Positions 61,500 through 64,000 of a stretch of DNA of 64,000 nt are shown in pieces (within the stretch, counting starts at the first letter, position 1; every line of letters starts with the position of its first letter). A program made the translations under genes and the position numbers. Origin of the DNA: Pholis gunnellus (lineage: Eukaryota > Chordata > Actinopteri > Perciformes > Pholidae); contig OU342806.1 of assembly GCA_910591455.2 (NCBI GenBank), positions 13,175,426 to 13,239,425 of the forward strand, given 5' to 3'. A model generated the notes under the pieces. It was not told the DNA's origin. It made no database searches and worked only from the letters and a program-made list of their open reading frames with translations.

Positions 61500-62070
61500 C
61501 TACGATATTGTAACCCTAGTTCTATGAGCAAAGCTCTCTACCAACCACAACCATACATTTTCCCACTGAAAATGTAGCATAAAGCTTAGCCGCCCAATCA
61601 GGACGTTAACCAAATATGTGCAAATGCCACAGTATATAAAGCTGCACAAACATGTTCGACATCCTTTAGTGAGTTGTGTAGGAGCTGCAGGGCCCCGTTG
61701 TGCTTATAGAACGAGGGTTACAATATCGTAACCTTCGTTTTAATTCATGCAGGCTCCACTCTACTGGACTCTACTGTTATAGTGGGTGGAGCCTGATGAA
61801 TGCACGCACTGCTGCCAGATAACATCGACCTGACCACACTGATCCTGACAAACTAAAGGTTAGTTGCCGCAGACCAACTACTTTTTAATAACCTAGCCCA
61901 AGCCAACCCAGGTAGTATCTCACTGAACCGGGCAGAAAAATGGCACATCCCTGAAGGGGTCAAAAAGTCAAGCGGTAGACATCCTGTACATCATATTACC
62001 TGGGGCATGAAGGTGTATTATGCCCAGCTGGGGGGGTTCAGGTGCACTTTTTACCACTCCTGTGTTGTTC
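61500..62070. mobile_element. Retroelement-end-like repeat with terminal inverted repeats and TATA box
   Basis: The left arm ACGATATTGTAACCCTAGTT (start of a 27-base arm, 61502-61528) is the reverse complement of 61703-61729 with two mismatches. Between them is TATATAAAG at about 61634. Beyond the right arm come a GGCTCCAC / GTGGAGCC inverted pair (about 61751-61791) and GC-richer sequence with CCCAAGCCAACCCAGGTAG and CTCACTGAACCGGGC words to about 62060. From memory, this layout resembles the structured leader of fish DIRS-like elements, which carry inverted terminal repeats. No coding sequence follows, so the class stays an inference. The inverted repeat is seen directly. Confidence 0.5.
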
Positions 62071-62099
62071 CAGCGAGCACAGCCAGAAAAATAGCTTTT

Positions 62100-62420
62100 C
62101 CTGTTTGCTTACAGGGTTGGGAGATGCATTATGTTTTCTGATTGTACATCTGTCTGTCTCTCTGTCCGACCCATTCTTGCGAACGCCTGGAACACCTTGA
62201 GGGAATTATTTTCACATTTTCCATATCCTTGGACTCGAGGATGAAATAATTCGAATTTGGTGGTCAAAAGTCGAAGATCAAGATCACTGTTAACTCTCAA
62301 AACACATTTTGTGGCCATAACTCAAGAATTCTTAAGCTAATTATGGCAATTATACAACAATGTCTAGTATAAAACACAAGTATTCTTAATTTCAGGTGAT
62401 TATACATTAATGAAAACATA
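62100..62420 (+). repeat. Dispersed teleost repeat
   Basis: It contains GCGAACGCCTGGAACACCTT, GAGGGAATTATTTTCACATTT, TTGGTGGTCAAAAGTCGAAG, and TGGCCATAACTCAAGAATTC followed by AATTATGGCAATT. These form, in order, a highly recognisable fish interspersed repeat whose family name I cannot recall. It shows no terminal repeats in this copy. Confidence 0.65.
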
Positions 62421-64000
62421 GTAACTAAAATGATATTCCATTTTGCCAATAAATCCTCCGAAATCCTACACACTGGTCCTACATACTGTGTGGCTTAAAT
62501 TGAAAACAATCCCCTATCCACTGACATTTGATAAAAACTTTTATCCAAGACCCTTTAGTAACCAGAACACATTCATTTTTCGTATTGGTGGGCCCAGTGG
62601 GAAATAACATATCCCTGGCAGTCTTACTGTATTGCTGTAGCCACTCAGCTGTACCATATCTGACACATTTTTCCTTTGGGAACAGTTGAACCGTAAGTCA
62701 CATAGTTTATAAAAAAAAGTAGACGCAGAGATGGAGTGTCTCTCCTCTATACCATGTTGGCTATGATGAAAACTCCTTGTCGGGCTTTGTTATAGAGCAT
62801 TTTCAATATGATGCAAAGTGCTCATAATGACAACCATTTGTTTCCATTACCTGTCCCACCTTCACCTAGCACACCTGGCCAACTTGTCACAACACCATGG
62901 TGCATGAGAAGTGGAGAGAAAGGCATATAGAAACAGTGACAATTTAGACCTGTTTAATAATTTCTCCCAGGTTTAAAAAAAAGGAACGCATCGAAAAATG
63001 AATTCGGGAGGTCTCTATTTTCATGACAGTTACCTGCCGCAATTGGCCTTGCACCACATCAGCCCACTGTCTTGTTACAATTACGTTTACATTAAAATGT
63101 GGGAATCAAAATTTTCTCTGATTCACAAGAATATCAGTAAAACAAACGCAACTTAATGTGTTTCTATCAAATAGCATTATGCAAATATTAGGAGCTGGGC
63201 ATATTAAGAGAACAGCTGTTGGCGCTGATGTTCTAGTTTTTTTTTCAACAATTGCAGAAGAAGAGGACAAAAAAATGACGTTCATTTAATCCTCATCAGT
63301 CAACATAGGTGTGATGTTTATGTCGGCCAACATTTGTTTGTCTCTTCAATGGAGCAGAAGCTTGAATAACAGATAAGTAACATGATGTTTTCATTAAACT
63401 TTGTTGCATTTTGTTTTGTATTGATTGATTCATTGATACAACAACTTTTGCTCTTCCGCCAAGTGTAAAAGGTTTTTGGGGATATTTTGACTTTTTTGTG
63501 TATTAACATATGTTACATACACTCTGAGTGTAGTTTGTTGTCACCTATGAACTGTGAACATTTGCTGCTGGTCCATCTTTATTCACCACATAAACATTTA
63601 CCCATGGACATGTATGCAGGGCAAACATAAAATGAGTCTGCAAACATTTACAGAAAATACTCCTATAACTGCATAAGCAGACAAATGTAATTAATACAGG
63701 CGAGTAGCTTTGTGAAAGACAGAGCTATACAAACAAGCTAGAATGAGAGAAAGAGGAAATACAAAACAGAGGTTAGTGTTTGACTACACAGTGACAGGGT
63801 ACAGTTGACCAGGCTATCCAGCTGCTGTGTCTCAGGTGCAGGGAGTCCCAAGAGTGATCATTATTGCACAGATAACCTCGGCAGCCTTCCCCTCCTCTGA
63901 TGTGACATCAGGTAGGATTATCTCTCCCCAGACTGTAACTGTAAAATGGCCTCTACAGGTTTATCTGAGCAGATTACATCCAGGGAAGTAAAGTCCCTGT
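62421..64000. other. No supported gene
   Basis: AT-rich unique sequence to the end of the window with chance frames only. Confidence 0.5.

Overview
The window looks like gene-poor teleost fish nuclear DNA. It is AT-rich and full of simple repeats such as (CA/GT)n, (GA)n and ATT tracts. Coding similarity is confined to decayed mobile elements of kinds abundant in ray-finned fish: L2- and Rex1-like LINEs, a LINE with a GATTCT-type tail, a DIRS/Ngaro-type tyrosine-recombinase retrotransposon, and hAT-type DNA transposons. I found no host protein-coding gene that I can support, and no rRNA, tRNA or CRISPR array. Most open frames are short, low-complexity or present by chance. The layout suits a very large intron or an intergenic region. 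Family assignments come from remembered sequence patterns, not from searches.

Layout. 0-5 kb is unique sequence with one CA microsatellite, ending in the best candidate for host function: a CCAAT box, a full CRE palindrome and a TATA box (about 4669-4726), followed by a CpG-richer stretch that reaches a good splice donor at 5076. 5.6-6.3 kb holds a LINE C-terminal remnant and an unidentified ORF. 6.3-15 kb is mostly featureless. 15-16 kb has a repeat built on a TCCGA motif and a partial hAT element. 16-23.5 kb is mostly featureless. 23.5-27.5 kb holds two LINE copies placed 5' end to 5' end. 28.3-30.9 kb has an acidic ORF with a broken start, a dispersed repeat and a complete small hAT element with an exact 8-bp target duplication. 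32.2 kb holds the second TCCGA repeat. 35.2-38 kb is a retrotransposon cluster: a LINE lacking its reverse-transcriptase core and a DIRS/Ngaro fragment (RT end, RNase H, recombinase N-terminus). 38-50 kb is sparse apart from a foldback at 40.4 kb and a possible hAT relic at 44.4 kb. 50.7 kb has a (GT)68 tract next to a dispersed repeat. 53-56 kb has a CTCF-like motif and a pile-up of small repeats. 61.5-62.4 kb has a repeat with terminal inverted repeats and a TATA box, resembling the end of a retroelement, followed by another dispersed repeat.

The elements do not form a working system. Nearly all are fragments. The useful signals are the candidate promoter and first exon, several paired repeat families that can be reconstructed from copies inside this window, and a few strong hairpins.
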